Program-made: the position numbers and the translations under genes | Notes under the pieces: model-generated | What the model was told of the DNA's origin: nothing | Seen by the model: only the letters and a program-made list of their open reading frames with translations | Databases searched by the model: none | Part shown: positions 37,845-47,899 of the stretch, one piece after another | Layout of the letters: each line of letters opens with the position of its first letter | Numbering within the stretch: the first letter of the stretch is position 1 | Assembly (NCBI RefSeq): GCF_000429785.1 | Contig: NZ_KE386952.1 | Span: 84,572-148,571 of the forward strand | Direction: 5' to 3' | Source of the DNA: Chitinibacter tainanensis DSM 15459 | GTDB lineage: Bacteria; Pseudomonadota; Gammaproteobacteria; Burkholderiales; Chitinibacteraceae | Length of the DNA stretch: 64,000 nucleotides

Positions 37845-38330
37845 TTATTGAACGGTAATCAGTTTCAGCTGCCAGGCGCAGCGCCGGTAATAGTCGGTCT
37901 TGCGCAGATCAGCGTGCTGATCAAACGGGTACATGATGAACAACGGCCCTTTTTCGCGTATCGACATGGTTTTACCGCCCAAGCGGCTGGCCACGATCAC
38001 ATCATACGTAAAGGCATCGCTGGCGGGTATTTCAATTGTGTAATCGTTCAGCGCCGACAGCCGTAACGCCCCGCTGCTCACGCCAGCCAGCTTTAACACA
38101 TCGCGCAGCAAGGGGCCTTCAAAGGTTTGTGGCTCGGGATACCAAGGCGTGGGGACGGTCATTTTGTATTGGGGCAGTTTATCCAGATCAGCCAGAGACA
38201 GGGCCTGCAGCGTGGTGACTTTGCCTTTGATCGTCAAAATGGTGCGCGTGGTATTGGTTTCGTTGGCAAAACTGAGGCTGGCCAGCGCCAGCAAAGCAAA
38301 GGTGATCAAGCGGCCGAATGTGCGCAGCAT
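37845..38330 (-). CDS. Periplasmic molybdopterin-fold (sulfite-oxidase-like) small protein
   Basis: 161 aa from ATG 38330, chosen because GAGGAG lies eight bases upstream; an ATG at 38345 precedes that site. A signal peptide (FGRLITFALLALASLSFA) is followed by the oxidoreductase molybdopterin-binding fold: IKGKVTTLQALSLADLDKLP, TFEGPLLRDVLKLAGV, LFIMYPFDQHADL. The cysteine that ligates Mo in sulfite oxidases is not visible, so catalysis is doubtful. Being the first gene of a two-gene unit with a sensor kinase suggests a sensory or ligand-binding role. Confidence 0.72.
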   Translation of the reverse strand: MLRTFGRLITFALLALASLSFANETNTTRTILTIKGKVTTLQALSLADLDKLPQYKMTVPTPWYPEPQTFEGPLLRDVLKLAGVSSGALRLSALNDYTIEIPASDAFTYDVIVASRLGGKTMSIREKGPLFIMYPFDQHADLRKTDYYRRCAWQLKLITVQ

Positions 38331-38657
38331 AAGGAAACTCCTCATTATTTTTAGTCGCAGAAAAAGCGGTGTTTTGGCTTCATTGTATAGTGCATTTTCC
38401 CTTTCTTAATCAGCATTTGCTGTTTGAAACGGCGCTGCGCGCCAATCGGTCAAGCCGCCTGACCGGATTTAAATGCCACTTGCATCAGCCACACCGAAAC
38501 GACCAGATATACCCATTGATGTATCACCCTACAAGGCTTAATTTTATTAGCCTTTAATCATATACCCCACATAAAGGATAATCCGCATCGTCGCCTGCCA
38601 AGCAAATCACTATGCTGATCTCATTAGTGCGCATGAGCGCCACAGGAAGATGAAATC
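38331..38657. other. Divergent intergenic region upstream of dadA (327 bp)
   Basis: AT-richer than the surroundings and without a convincing gene. It contains repeat copy 7 (38509-38567) and an AAGGCT/AGCCTT hairpin (38533-38554). Promoters for both flanking genes must lie here, but I could not pick a clear one. Confidence 0.6.
38509..38567. repeat. Dispersed 49-bp element, copy 7, with palindrome
   Basis: ATACCC (38509-38514) and ATGTAT (38519-38524) form the 16-bp dyad, and the next ATACCC (38562-38567) closes the 49-bp unit; ATACCC to ATACCC is 53 bp. The AT-rich interior carries an AAGGCT/AGCCTT hairpin. Confidence 0.65.
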
Positions 38658-39917
38658 ATGCAGATTGTTGTGATCGGCGCCGGCGTGGTCGGCGTGACCA
38701 GCGCCTATTATTTGCAGCAGGCCGGCCATCAGGTCACGGTGTTAGAGCGCTTGCCAGCGCCAGCGCAGGAAACCAGCTTTGCCAACGCGGGGCAGATTTC
38801 CCCAGGCTATGCCGCGCCATGGGCAGCGCCAGGGATTCCGCTCAAGGCGATGAAATGGCTACTGCAAAGCCACGGCCCCCTACGCATTCGGCCACAAGCT
38901 GATCCGTTTCAGTGGCAATGGCTGGCGCGCATGCTGAGCAACTGCACCGTTGACGCATATGCCCGCAATAAAAACCGCATGGTGCCGCTGGCTGAATACA
39001 GCCGTGATCAGCTCAAGCTGCTACGCGCGCTAACCGGGATCGACTACGAGCAACGCACGCTGGGCACATTGCAAATCTTCCGCCAGCCCAAGCAGCTGGA
39101 CAATGGCCGTCGCGATGCCGAATTACTGGCGCAAATGGGCGTAGCGCATCAGCTGCTTGATCCAGCCGGCATTGTCGAAGTGGAACCCGCACTGGCCCAT
39201 CTGGCTGGGCGCCTGAGCGGCGCCTTGCGGCTACCGAATGATGAAACCGGCGACTGCCAACTCTTTACCACGCGCCTAGCCGAGTTGGCCACGCTCGCCG
39301 GGGTGCGCTTTCGCTATGCCGTGGAAGTGCACGGTTTTCGCCGCCAGGGCGCGCGCATTAGCGGGGTACAGCTGCTGGGCGAAACCGTGGCCTGTGATGC
39401 GGTGGTGCTGGCGGCTGGCTGTCAGGCCCGCGCGCTGGGCCAATTGGTGGGGCTGGATTTGCCCGTGTATCCGGTGAAAGGCTATTCAATCACTGTGCCA
39501 CTGCAGAATCCCGAGCAAGCCCCGCGCTCTACCGTCATGGATGAGAGCTACAAAATCGCCCTCACCCGCTTTGATCAGCGTTTGCGCGTGGGCGGTATGG
39601 CCGAGCTGGCGGGCTTTGACAAAACCATTCAGCCCGGGCGGATCGACACGCTGAAAATGGTGGCCCATTCGCTCTTCCCACAAGCGGGAGATTTGAATCA
39701 GGCCAGCGCCTGGACCGGCCTGCGCCCCATGACGCCCGATGGTACGCCGATTATTGGTCCAACTCCGATTGACAATCTGTACACCAACACCGGCCACGGC
39801 ACGCTGGGCTGGACCATGGCTTGCGGCTCGGCCAAGGTGCTCACCGACATCATCAATCAGCAAAAAACCGAGATCGATAGCCGCGAACTGGGGCTCGCCC
39901 GCTACAGCGCCCACTAA
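38658..39917 (+). CDS. dadA: D-amino acid dehydrogenase small subunit
   Basis: 419-aa FAD enzyme that oxidises D-amino acids to keto acids and passes electrons to the respiratory chain. The N-terminal dinucleotide motif VVIGAGVVGVTSAYYLQQAG is followed by ETSFANAGQISPGYAAPWAAPG, typical of DadA, then YPVKGYSITVPL and TGLRPMTPDGTPIIG. No alanine racemase gene is adjacent. Confidence 0.92.
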   Translation: MQIVVIGAGVVGVTSAYYLQQAGHQVTVLERLPAPAQETSFANAGQISPGYAAPWAAPGIPLKAMKWLLQSHGPLRIRPQADPFQWQWLARMLSNCTVDAYARNKNRMVPLAEYSRDQLKLLRALTGIDYEQRTLGTLQIFRQPKQLDNGRRDAELLAQMGVAHQLLDPAGIVEVEPALAHLAGRLSGALRLPNDETGDCQLFTTRLAELATLAGVRFRYAVEVHGFRRQGARISGVQLLGETVACDAVVLAAGCQARALGQLVGLDLPVYPVKGYSITVPLQNPEQAPRSTVMDESYKIALTRFDQRLRVGGMAELAGFDKTIQPGRIDTLKMVAHSLFPQAGDLNQASAWTGLRPMTPDGTPIIGPTPIDNLYTNTGHGTLGWTMACGSAKVLTDIINQQKTEIDSRELGLARYSAH

Positions 39918-40002
39918 TACCGGGGTTTTTGTGCAGTATTTACGCTTGTGACATTGTTCGGCGCGCTGCGCTATGCCGGGCGAGTAAAGTAAAGCTCGAC
40001 GT

Positions 40003-40021
40003 GGCCAGCCCGACGCTGGCC
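40003..40021. promoter_or_regulatory. Inverted repeat upstream of the BCCT gene
   Basis: Perfect 7-bp arms GGCCAGC/GCTGGCC with a CCGAC loop in the 172-base gap after dadA. No T run follows, so it is not a standard terminator; it may be an operator or an mRNA hairpin. Confidence 0.35.
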
Positions 40022-40089
40022 GCCCTGTTCACCGCGCGCAATATTCTGCCGGCTAGCCGCCGCACTTGCGCGCCCAACCGGAGCGCACC

Positions 40090-42099
40090 ATGTCACCACC
40101 TGCCTTATCCCGGCATACTTTCCGATTGCCGGTTTTGTATCCCAGCCTGATTTTGATTGTGGGCCTTATCGCCCTGACAACGCTGGCCCCCCAAGCCGTT
40201 GAGCAACAGCTCGTGGCTACTCAAAGCTGGATTACCGCGCATTTTTCCTGGTTTTATACCCTAGCCGTCTCCGGCTTTTTTATCTTCCTGCTGGGCCTAG
40301 CGATCAGTGATTACGGCAAAATCCGCCTCGGCGCCGATGATGCCGAGCCCGAGTTTAGCCTTGGTAGCTGGCTGGCGATGCTGTTTGCCGCCGGCATGGG
40401 GATCGGGCTGATGTATTACGGCGTGGGTGAGCCACTGCAACACTACGTCAATCCGCCACTGGCCGAGCCACAAACCCTTGGCGCTGCCAGTGAAGCGATG
40501 AGCAGCACCTTTTTACACTGGGGTTTTCATGCCTGGGCGATTTACGGCCTGGTGGGGCTGGTATTGGCCTATTTTGGCTTTCGCTATAACCTGCCGCTCT
40601 CGCTGCGCTCGGGGCTGTACCCGATCTTGCGCGAGCGCATTCACGGCCCGCTGGGGCATACCGTCGATATTTTCGCGCTGTGTTGTACCCTGTTTGGCCT
40701 AGCGCCCTCAGTCGGCCTTGGCTCGGTACAGCTGGCAGCCGGTCTGCATCGCCTAACGGGCTGGGATACCAGTGGCCTCGCCGTCCAACTGTCCCTAATT
40801 GCCGCAGTGATCGTGCTGGCGGGGATTTCCGCGGCCACCGGCATTGGCAAAGGCGTGCGCCGCCTCTCCGAGCTCAATTTGCTCTTGGCCGTGTTGTTAC
40901 TGCTGTTTGTGCTGTTTACTGGCCCGACCGTGTTCTTGCTCGGTGCCTTTAGCGATAATTTGGGCAACTATTTCAGCCAACTGCCCCAGCTTACCTTCCG
41001 TAGTTTCACTTATACCCCGCCGCATAATGAAGGCTGGCTCAGCGGCTGGACCATCCTGTACTGGGCATGGTGGATTTCCTGGTCACCGTTTGTCGGGCTG
41101 TTTATTGCCCGCATTTCGCGCGGCCGCACCATCCGCGAGTTCATTACTGGCGTACTGATTATCCCGAGTCTGTTTACCTTCCTATGGATGACGGTGTTTG
41201 GGAATTCGGTAATCTGGTTTGATATGCACACCGCTCAAGGGGCGCTCAGCGCCACGGCGGGCAATGTAGACGCGCTACTGTTCCAGTTCTTTGATTATCT
41301 GCCACTCTCGAGCGTGGCGGCGGTCATCGCCATGCTGCTGATCTTGGTGTTTTTTGTCACCTCGGCAGATTCGGGCGCGCTGATGCTGGATACGCTGTCG
41401 TCCAAAGACCCCGAGCGCTCACCAATCTGGCAGCGTTTGTTCTGGGCCGCCCTGCTGGGGCTAACGGCAGCCACGCTGCTGAGCGCTGGCGGACAAAAAG
41501 CCTTGATGACCATGACGCTGATTGCCGCGCTGCCCTTTGCGCTGATCATGCTGCTGCTGGCCTTTTCGCTCTGGCGCGGTTTGGTGGCAGATCGCCGACA
41601 TTCGCAGCAGAAATTTACCCCAGCCAGCAGCTTCTGGAATGGCCAGCACTGGAAGCAGCGCCTCACACAAATTCTGCAGCAGCCCACGGCCGAAGATGTG
41701 GCCAGCTTTATCCACAGCCGTGTGCGTCCAGCACTAACGGCAGTGGCCTTGGAAATGCAGGCGCAAGGTTATACCAGCCGGCTAGAAGAGCACGACGATG
41801 GCGGCCTGTCGCTGGTGGTACCGCAAGCCAATCTGCGCAATTTTGTGTACGGTGTGCATGCGGTGGCGCGGCCGATGGCCAGCTTTGCGCTGCGTGATGC
41901 GGGCCTGCCGGCCAGCGAGCGACAGCTTACCTATGAACCGGTCACCTTCTTTGCCGACGGTCGTCGTGGCTACACCATCGAATACCTGCGCGAAGAAGAA
42001 ATCATTGCCGATGTGCTCAAGCAATATGAGCGGTATCTGTCGCTAAGCCAGAGCCAGCAAGCCCATCTGATCAATACCACCCCGGAGCATACGCTCTAA
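40090..42099 (+). CDS. BCCT-family betaine/choline/carnitine transporter
   Basis: 669 aa from ATG 40090 (GGAG upstream). Twelve membrane segments with the BCCT signatures AAGMGIGLMYYGVGEPLQHY and WWISWSPFVGLFIARISRG. A ~150-residue cytoplasmic C-terminal extension (from about residue 515) resembles that of BetT, where it senses osmotic state. It imports choline or betaine-type osmoprotectants; the substrate is not resolved by sequence alone. Confidence 0.9.
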   Translation: MSPPALSRHTFRLPVLYPSLILIVGLIALTTLAPQAVEQQLVATQSWITAHFSWFYTLAVSGFFIFLLGLAISDYGKIRLGADDAEPEFSLGSWLAMLFAAGMGIGLMYYGVGEPLQHYVNPPLAEPQTLGAASEAMSSTFLHWGFHAWAIYGLVGLVLAYFGFRYNLPLSLRSGLYPILRERIHGPLGHTVDIFALCCTLFGLAPSVGLGSVQLAAGLHRLTGWDTSGLAVQLSLIAAVIVLAGISAATGIGKGVRRLSELNLLLAVLLLLFVLFTGPTVFLLGAFSDNLGNYFSQLPQLTFRSFTYTPPHNEGWLSGWTILYWAWWISWSPFVGLFIARISRGRTIREFITGVLIIPSLFTFLWMTVFGNSVIWFDMHTAQGALSATAGNVDALLFQFFDYLPLSSVAAVIAMLLILVFFVTSADSGALMLDTLSSKDPERSPIWQRLFWAALLGLTAATLLSAGGQKALMTMTLIAALPFALIMLLLAFSLWRGLVADRRHSQQKFTPASSFWNGQHWKQRLTQILQQPTAEDVASFIHSRVRPALTAVALEMQAQGYTSRLEEHDDGGLSLVVPQANLRNFVYGVHAVARPMASFALRDAGLPASERQLTYEPVTFFADGRRGYTIEYLREEEIIADVLKQYERYLSLSQSQQAHLINTTPEHTL

Positions 42100-43278
<1,179 letters not shown>

Positions 43279-43302
43279 CACTGCCCTTGATGCATTTGGC
43301 AT

Positions 43303-43340
43303 AGCCGCCAGCGCTGGTTTAGACTGGCGGCTCTTCTTTT
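43303..43340 (+). terminator. Intrinsic terminator after hemB
   Basis: A 9-bp stem AGCCGCCAG/CTGGCGGCT (43303-43311, 43324-43332) is followed by a T-rich tail TCTTCTTTT. It lies 18 bases before the start of the next gene. Confidence 0.65.
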
Positions 43341-43357
43341 CGCATTGCATCAAACCC

Positions 43358-43921
43358 ATGCGCACTCTCTTTGCTACCTTGCTGCTCACAATGAACTGCT
43401 TGCTCGCGCTGCCGAGCGTGGCGGTCGAGCCATTTACTGCCGAGCAGCAACTAGAGTTAGAGCGCATCAAGCACGATGTACAGCTCACCAACCTGCAAGT
43501 TGAGACCCTCAAGCAAAACCAGCTAGCCGAACTGGAAAACCAGAAGAACTGGTTTGAAACCAGCCGCAAATCCATCGATTGGTGGGAATCGCATTTGTCG
43601 GTACTAACTGGCGCGATTGGTTTATTTCTGGGGGTGTTTGGTTTGCTGATTCCGTTTTTGGTCGATCGGCAGCGACAGAGTAAATTCGACGCCAAAATGG
43701 CGGAAATGGAAGCGCAGAAAAAACGGCTAAGTGATCTGCTGGCCGGGGTATCGGGTGATATTGATAATCTGAATCTGCAAGTGGCCAAAGCGGCAGAAAA
43801 CGCGGCCCTGATTGATGAAATCACTCATAAAGCTAGCGAGCTGCACAGCCTTACCGAACAAAACGCGCAGCAAGCCTGGCAAATCCTGCAAGACCTAGCC
43901 GCCCGGCGCCACGCCCCTTAG
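43358..43921 (+). CDS. Unknown coiled-coil membrane protein with signal peptide
   Basis: 187 aa from ATG 43358. An N-terminal signal (MRTLFATLLLTMNCLLALPSVA) is followed by a coiled coil (about 28-70, ELERIKHDVQLTNLQVETLK), then one strong membrane segment (LTGAIGLFLGVFGLLIPFLV, about 84-103). A second charged helical region of about 80 residues ends the protein. The arrangement suggests a membrane-anchored oligomer with helical domains on both sides. Family not recognised. Confidence 0.7.
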   Translation: MRTLFATLLLTMNCLLALPSVAVEPFTAEQQLELERIKHDVQLTNLQVETLKQNQLAELENQKNWFETSRKSIDWWESHLSVLTGAIGLFLGVFGLLIPFLVDRQRQSKFDAKMAEMEAQKKRLSDLLAGVSGDIDNLNLQVAKAAENAALIDEITHKASELHSLTEQNAQQAWQILQDLAARRHAP

Positions 43922-43937
43922 TTTTCTAACGGTCAGT

Positions 43938-43963
43938 GCGCTGTGTTTTCCAGATCACAGCGC
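43938..43963. promoter_or_regulatory. Perfect 8-bp inverted repeat
   Basis: GCGCTGTG (43938-43945) and CACAGCGC (43956-43963) flank a 10-base loop just after the coiled-coil gene. No T run follows. It could be an operator or a weak terminator before the chitin-binding gene. Confidence 0.4.
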
Positions 43964-44069
43964 CGCAAGCCAATCTTGCCTTTACCCATCCGATTGCGGA
44001 TATTGATCACGGCGCCCACGCGCCAGACCAGCAAGCAATGCTGGCAAATCAATAACATACAAGGATGGA

Positions 44070-45152
44070 ATGACCATGAAAACTGCAGCACTCGTGCTGA
44101 ATCTCAGCGCGGCCATGCTGGCCTCTGCCAGCTGGGCCTGTACACCACCACCCCCTGTAGCCGCACCGGCCCTGCCGGCCGGACTCGATGGCCGCCTACC
44201 AGTCACCTACCCGGATAAAGACCCTAATTATCCATATAAGCCTCCGATTACCAATGGCAGCTGCCCCGCGCAAGTGGAGCGCTACGGCCAGACCGGCCAG
44301 CCCCCATCGCTGACCGATGGTGAAACTGACCGAGTGTATGGCAATAGTAATCCCACCGCCCCAACCTGGGATGCGGGCAAGGTTTACAACACTGGCGATC
44401 TGGTGAGTCTGGATGGTGCAATCTACAAGGCCAAATGGTGGACGCAAAACGAGAAACCCGGCCAAGCCTGGGGCGCATGGGAAATACAAGCCGCGCAATC
44501 TGGCCCGCAATTGTGGAGCGCCAGCAAAGCCTATCAGGGCAGCGAGCAAGCCGTGTTTAATGGTCGGCTGTATCAGGCCCGCTGGTGGACCCAAAACAAT
44601 CCACCCGACCAAGCTGGCAGCCCTTGGGAAGATAAAGGGGCCGCGCCCACTTTGCGCCAGCGCCCGCCACAATTTAGCAGCCGCATCGAGCAGCAGGCAG
44701 ATCAAACACTGCGGGTGAGTGTAAACGCCGGCTCGTATATTTACCCGATCAGCTTTGCCTACATCGCCACGGCCAGCTGCACCGCGCAGCTTGAAACCCG
44801 CAATCAGCGCCCACCCGAAATGGTGCCACCCAGCATCGAGCGCTGGGAAGTGCGTATCGATGGCAAAGTCGTAGCCAGCCAGAGCGGTCCCCAAATGATG
44901 TATGTGCCCGCCCCCATGCCGCCTGCACCGCCGGTGATTCCCCGCAACGCCGATGGTAGCTGCAGCGTCGCGGCCGGCACCGTCGTAGCCCAATTCAACA
45001 GCTCGGCTGGCGGCGTGCTGCAAGGCTACGCCACCATTGCCCCAAGCCAAGCGGCGGGCAACTATGTAAGCGTTTGGCTGTGCAATGGCGATATTTGTCG
45101 CCCCAGCACCTTGCTGGCGAAATACAAATTTGGCCAAAACGTCTGGCCCTAA
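44070..45152 (+). CDS. Secreted protein with two tandem CBM5/12 chitin-binding domains
   Basis: 360 aa. A signal peptide (TAALVLNLSAAMLASASWA) is followed by a Pro-rich linker and two CBM5/12 (ChtBD3) modules at about 91-135 and 148-190. Each carries the hallmark (A/Y)xAxWWTQN: YKAKWWTQNEKPG and YQARWWTQNNPPD. The ~170-residue C-terminal region is beta-rich with paired cysteines (TASCTAQLETR, DGSCSVAAGT, WLCNGDICRP) and no recognisable catalytic motif. It probably binds chitin surfaces for adhesion or display. ATG 44070 has AAGGA four bases upstream. Confidence 0.8.
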   Translation: MTMKTAALVLNLSAAMLASASWACTPPPPVAAPALPAGLDGRLPVTYPDKDPNYPYKPPITNGSCPAQVERYGQTGQPPSLTDGETDRVYGNSNPTAPTWDAGKVYNTGDLVSLDGAIYKAKWWTQNEKPGQAWGAWEIQAAQSGPQLWSASKAYQGSEQAVFNGRLYQARWWTQNNPPDQAGSPWEDKGAAPTLRQRPPQFSSRIEQQADQTLRVSVNAGSYIYPISFAYIATASCTAQLETRNQRPPEMVPPSIERWEVRIDGKVVASQSGPQMMYVPAPMPPAPPVIPRNADGSCSVAAGTVVAQFNSSAGGVLQGYATIAPSQAAGNYVSVWLCNGDICRPSTLLAKYKFGQNVWP

Positions 45153-45173
45153 GCTAGCGCAATAACGCCATTG

Positions 45174-45199
45174 AAAACCCCGCGTCCAGCGGGGTTTTT
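45174..45199 (+). terminator. Strong intrinsic terminator after the chitin-binding gene
   Basis: ACCCCGC/GCGGGGT stem with a GTCCA loop, preceded by an A run and followed by TTTTT; it can work in both directions. Confidence 0.9.
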
Positions 45200-45296
45200 A
45201 CTAATGGGGTGTTACCGATCACATGCTAAAGCATTCAATGGCTTGACAAGGCCACTCCCGATTGACGCCATTAGCGACAGCTAATACAGTGCCCAG

Positions 45297-46055
45297 ATGA
45301 AATTGGCTTATGCAAAACTTTCAATTTATCTGGCCTTGCTGTTGGCGAGCCCAGCTACATTGGCGATCGAGATCACCCTCGCCAATGGGGAATGGCCGCC
45401 GATCCTGGGGGAAAAACTCCCCGGTTACGGCTATGGTAGCCAGATTGTCAGTCGCGCCTTTGCCTTGCAGGGCATTACCGTGAATTACGAATTCATGCCA
45501 TGGCGACGAGCGCTGGAAGAAACCCGGGGCGGGCGCTTTCATGGCACGCTGCTCTGGACCAGCACCCCCGAGCGCCGCACCGATTTTTACTACAGCCTGC
45601 CCGTCTATCGCAGCCAAACGGTGCTGTTTTACCATCGCCAACAACCGGTGAGCTGGCGCGATCCCGAATCATTGCGTCATAGCCGAGTGGGCATGAGCAA
45701 TGGTTATTTCTACGGGCCACGCTGGCGCAGCCTGCAACAGCAGCAATGGTTTCAGGTGGATCAGGCCAATAATGATGCGCAAAGCTTGGCCAAGCTGTAT
45801 GCCGGACGCATTGCCGCCTTTCCTTGCGAAGAAGTGGTCTGTGATTATCTGATTGGCACCACCTTGCCACCGCAGGCGCGCTTTAGCCTGCTGTATGACC
45901 CCAACCCGGTGCACAGCGAAAACCTGCATTTGCTGATCAGCAAGAAAATTCCGCAGGGCGATTGGTTGGTCAAGCAGTTTGACCGAGGTCTGCAGCGCAT
46001 GCGGCAAACGGGCGAGCTCACGCGGCTGCTGGCGCAGGCCAAGCTGCAGCGTTAA
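45297..46055 (+). CDS. Periplasmic solute-binding protein, family 3-like
   Basis: 252 aa with a signal peptide (LSIYLALLLASPATLA). The mature part starts ITLANGEWPPILGEKLPGYG and contains WRRALEETRGGRFHGTLLW and SRVGMSNGYFYG, the pattern of SBP_bac_3-type proteins often found alone and not with an ABC permease. No transporter genes are adjacent, so it may be sensory or serve an orphan system. Confidence 0.78.
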   Translation: MKLAYAKLSIYLALLLASPATLAIEITLANGEWPPILGEKLPGYGYGSQIVSRAFALQGITVNYEFMPWRRALEETRGGRFHGTLLWTSTPERRTDFYYSLPVYRSQTVLFYHRQQPVSWRDPESLRHSRVGMSNGYFYGPRWRSLQQQQWFQVDQANNDAQSLAKLYAGRIAAFPCEEVVCDYLIGTTLPPQARFSLLYDPNPVHSENLHLLISKKIPQGDWLVKQFDRGLQRMRQTGELTRLLAQAKLQR

Positions 46056-46513
46056 ACCGCGTCTTCCCACGTGGCATATACCGCCGCCTGCCCGCAGGGC
46101 TGGCCTTGCTCATCCAGCAAATTCCACACTGTGACATCTTTAATCCAAAAGCGCCGGCCTGAGCGGGCAATCCGCAAGCCACGGTAGCCACTGGCATAGC
46201 CCTGTTGCGCCACGCTGGCGAGCAAGGCAGCGCGCTCTTCGCGATTGGGCGCTTCTGCCGAAAGGCGCGAAGGCAACCCGATCAGCTCAGCGGCCGTATA
46301 TTCAAAGCAATCCAGCGCGGTTTGATTGGCATACACAAAGCACGGGTCGGCAGTGCCATCGTGGGCCAGCAGGCAAAATGGCGCCTGTTGCAACACGGCT
46401 GCAGCTTCGGCATCGCTCAAGGCCGGATCCACCAGCGGACGCCCCAGTAAGTGCTGATGGCTACGCCGCATACGGGCAATCCAGGGCAGTTGTTGGGCAA
46501 TATCTTGCGGCAT
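46052..46513 (-). CDS. MEKHLA-domain PAS-like protein
   Basis: 153 aa from ATG 46513 (GGAG seven bases upstream). The longer start at 46567 would place a consensus -10 box, TATAAT at 46546-46541, inside the coding region, so the shorter form is preferred. The MEKHLA pattern is clear: FVYANQTALDCFEYTAAELI, LPSRLSAEAPNREERAALLA, RIARSGRRFWIKDVTVWNLL. This is a PAS-like fold of unknown ligand, found alone in bacteria. It converges with the binding-protein gene, overlapping by four bases. Confidence 0.78.
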   Translation of the reverse strand: MPQDIAQQLPWIARMRRSHQHLLGRPLVDPALSDAEAAAVLQQAPFCLLAHDGTADPCFVYANQTALDCFEYTAAELIGLPSRLSAEAPNREERAALLASVAQQGYASGYRGLRIARSGRRFWIKDVTVWNLLDEQGQPCGQAAVYATWEDAV

Positions 46514-46649
46514 CAGGCGCTCCAGCAGGCGAAAGCCGGCATTATACCGCCCGCGGCAACTTGACATTACCGGTCAGGCTGGGCAGATTGAAGCTTTATC
46601 TGGCCCAAGCCCTTACTCAGCAGCTACCGCGGCCACATTGGAGCTAGCC

Positions 46650-47102
46650 ATGCGCTATTGGCTCATGAAATCCGAACCTGATGATGTCTCCATCGATGAT
46701 CTCGCCGCCCGACATACGGTGGGGTGGTATGGCGTGCGGAACTATCAGGCACGTAACTTTATGCGAGATACCCAGCAGATTGGTGATGGTGTCTTGTTTT
46801 ATCATTCCTCCTGCGCCGAGCCAGGCATCGCCGGTTTTGCCCGTGTGTGCAGCGCGCCCTACCCCGACCCGACCCAGTTTGACCCGCAGTCAAAATACTA
46901 CGACCCAAAATCCACCCCAGCACAGCCGCGCTGGCAGCAGGTGGACGTGGCCTTTGTCCGCAAAACCCGCTTATTACCTTTAAGCGAAATGCGCCAGCAC
47001 CCGCCGCTGGCCGAGATGGTGGTGCTGCAAAAAGGCTCACGTCTGTCCATTACGCCTGTCACCGCGGCCGAGTGGGCCTATTTGCAGGAATTATTAGCAT
47101 GA
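46650..47102 (+). CDS. EVE-domain protein
   Basis: 150 aa from ATG 46650 (GGAG upstream). Motifs are MRYWLMKSEPDDVSIDDL, WYGVRNYQARNFMRD, GDGVLFYHSSCAEPGIAG and DVAFVRK. The EVE fold resembles PUA/YTH domains that bind modified nucleotides, and family members occur in modification-dependent defence contexts. Here it lies in an ordinary operon and overlaps the TSUP gene start. Confidence 0.9.
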   Translation: MRYWLMKSEPDDVSIDDLAARHTVGWYGVRNYQARNFMRDTQQIGDGVLFYHSSCAEPGIAGFARVCSAPYPDPTQFDPQSKYYDPKSTPAQPRWQQVDVAFVRKTRLLPLSEMRQHPPLAEMVVLQKGSRLSITPVTAAEWAYLQELLA

Positions 47103-47899
47103 CCGTGATTATTCTGGCCTGCCTCAGCGTGGGTTTGCTGGCCGGCTTTCTGGCCGGCCTGTTGGGCGTTGGCGGTGGCTTGGTGATTGTGCCGGCTTTG
47201 CTGGCGGTATTTAAGCTCGTGGGCGTCTTGCCGGCACATCAGCAGCATCTGGCGCTGGGCACCAGCTTGGCCACCATTGTGTTTACCGGCATCGCCAGCG
47301 TGCGTGCTCATCACGCCAAAGGCGCGGTACGCTGGGATGTGGTGCGGCGCATCACCCCAGGCATTTTGCTGGGCACCTTTGCTGGCGCACAGATTGCCGG
47401 GTTTATTTCCACCCGCGCATTGCAATGGATTTTTGTGGCATTTGCCTATTTTGTGGCCGCGCAAATGCTGCTGAATTGGCAAACCAAGCCCAGCCGCCAG
47501 CTACCCGGCCAAGCGGGCTTGCTGAGCATGGGCGGCTTAATCGGTGTGCTTTCCAGCTGGGTGGGGATTGGCGGGGGGTCGCTGTCGGTGCCGTTTATGA
47601 ATGCCTGCAATGTGCCGGTTAAAACCGCCATCGCCACTTCATCGGCCATCGGCGTACCCATCGCGGTAGCGGGCGCTATCGGCTACATCGTCAGTGGCTG
47701 GGGTATAGCCGGCTTACCTAGCTATAGTCTGGGTTTCATCTATATACCCGCCCTGATTGGCATTGTATTGGCGAGCTTCCCAATGGCCAAGCTCGGTGCA
47801 GCGGCGGCTCATCGCTTGCCCGTGCCCGTGCTGAAAAAAATCTTTGCCGCACTGCTGATTATCTTGGCCAGCAAAATGCTCTGGGGCTTGTTGCCATGA
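47099..47899 (+). CDS. TSUP-family (TauE/SafE) membrane exporter
   Basis: 266 aa from ATG 47099, which overlaps the EVE stop (ATGA). Eight membrane segments and the twin family motifs GLLGVGGGLVIVPALL near residue 22 and SWVGIGGGSLSVPFMNACN near 150. The family exports sulfite, sulfoacetate or related anions. The substrate is not predictable. Confidence 0.87.
   Translation: MTVIILACLSVGLLAGFLAGLLGVGGGLVIVPALLAVFKLVGVLPAHQQHLALGTSLATIVFTGIASVRAHHAKGAVRWDVVRRITPGILLGTFAGAQIAGFISTRALQWIFVAFAYFVAAQMLLNWQTKPSRQLPGQAGLLSMGGLIGVLSSWVGIGGGSLSVPFMNACNVPVKTAIATSSAIGVPIAVAGAIGYIVSGWGIAGLPSYSLGFIYIPALIGIVLASFPMAKLGAAAAHRLPVPVLKKIFAALLIILASKMLWGLLP

Noticed and set aside
44196..45137. A 313-codon minus-strand open frame
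   Set aside because: It is antisense to the CBM5/12 protein with signal peptide and good codon use.
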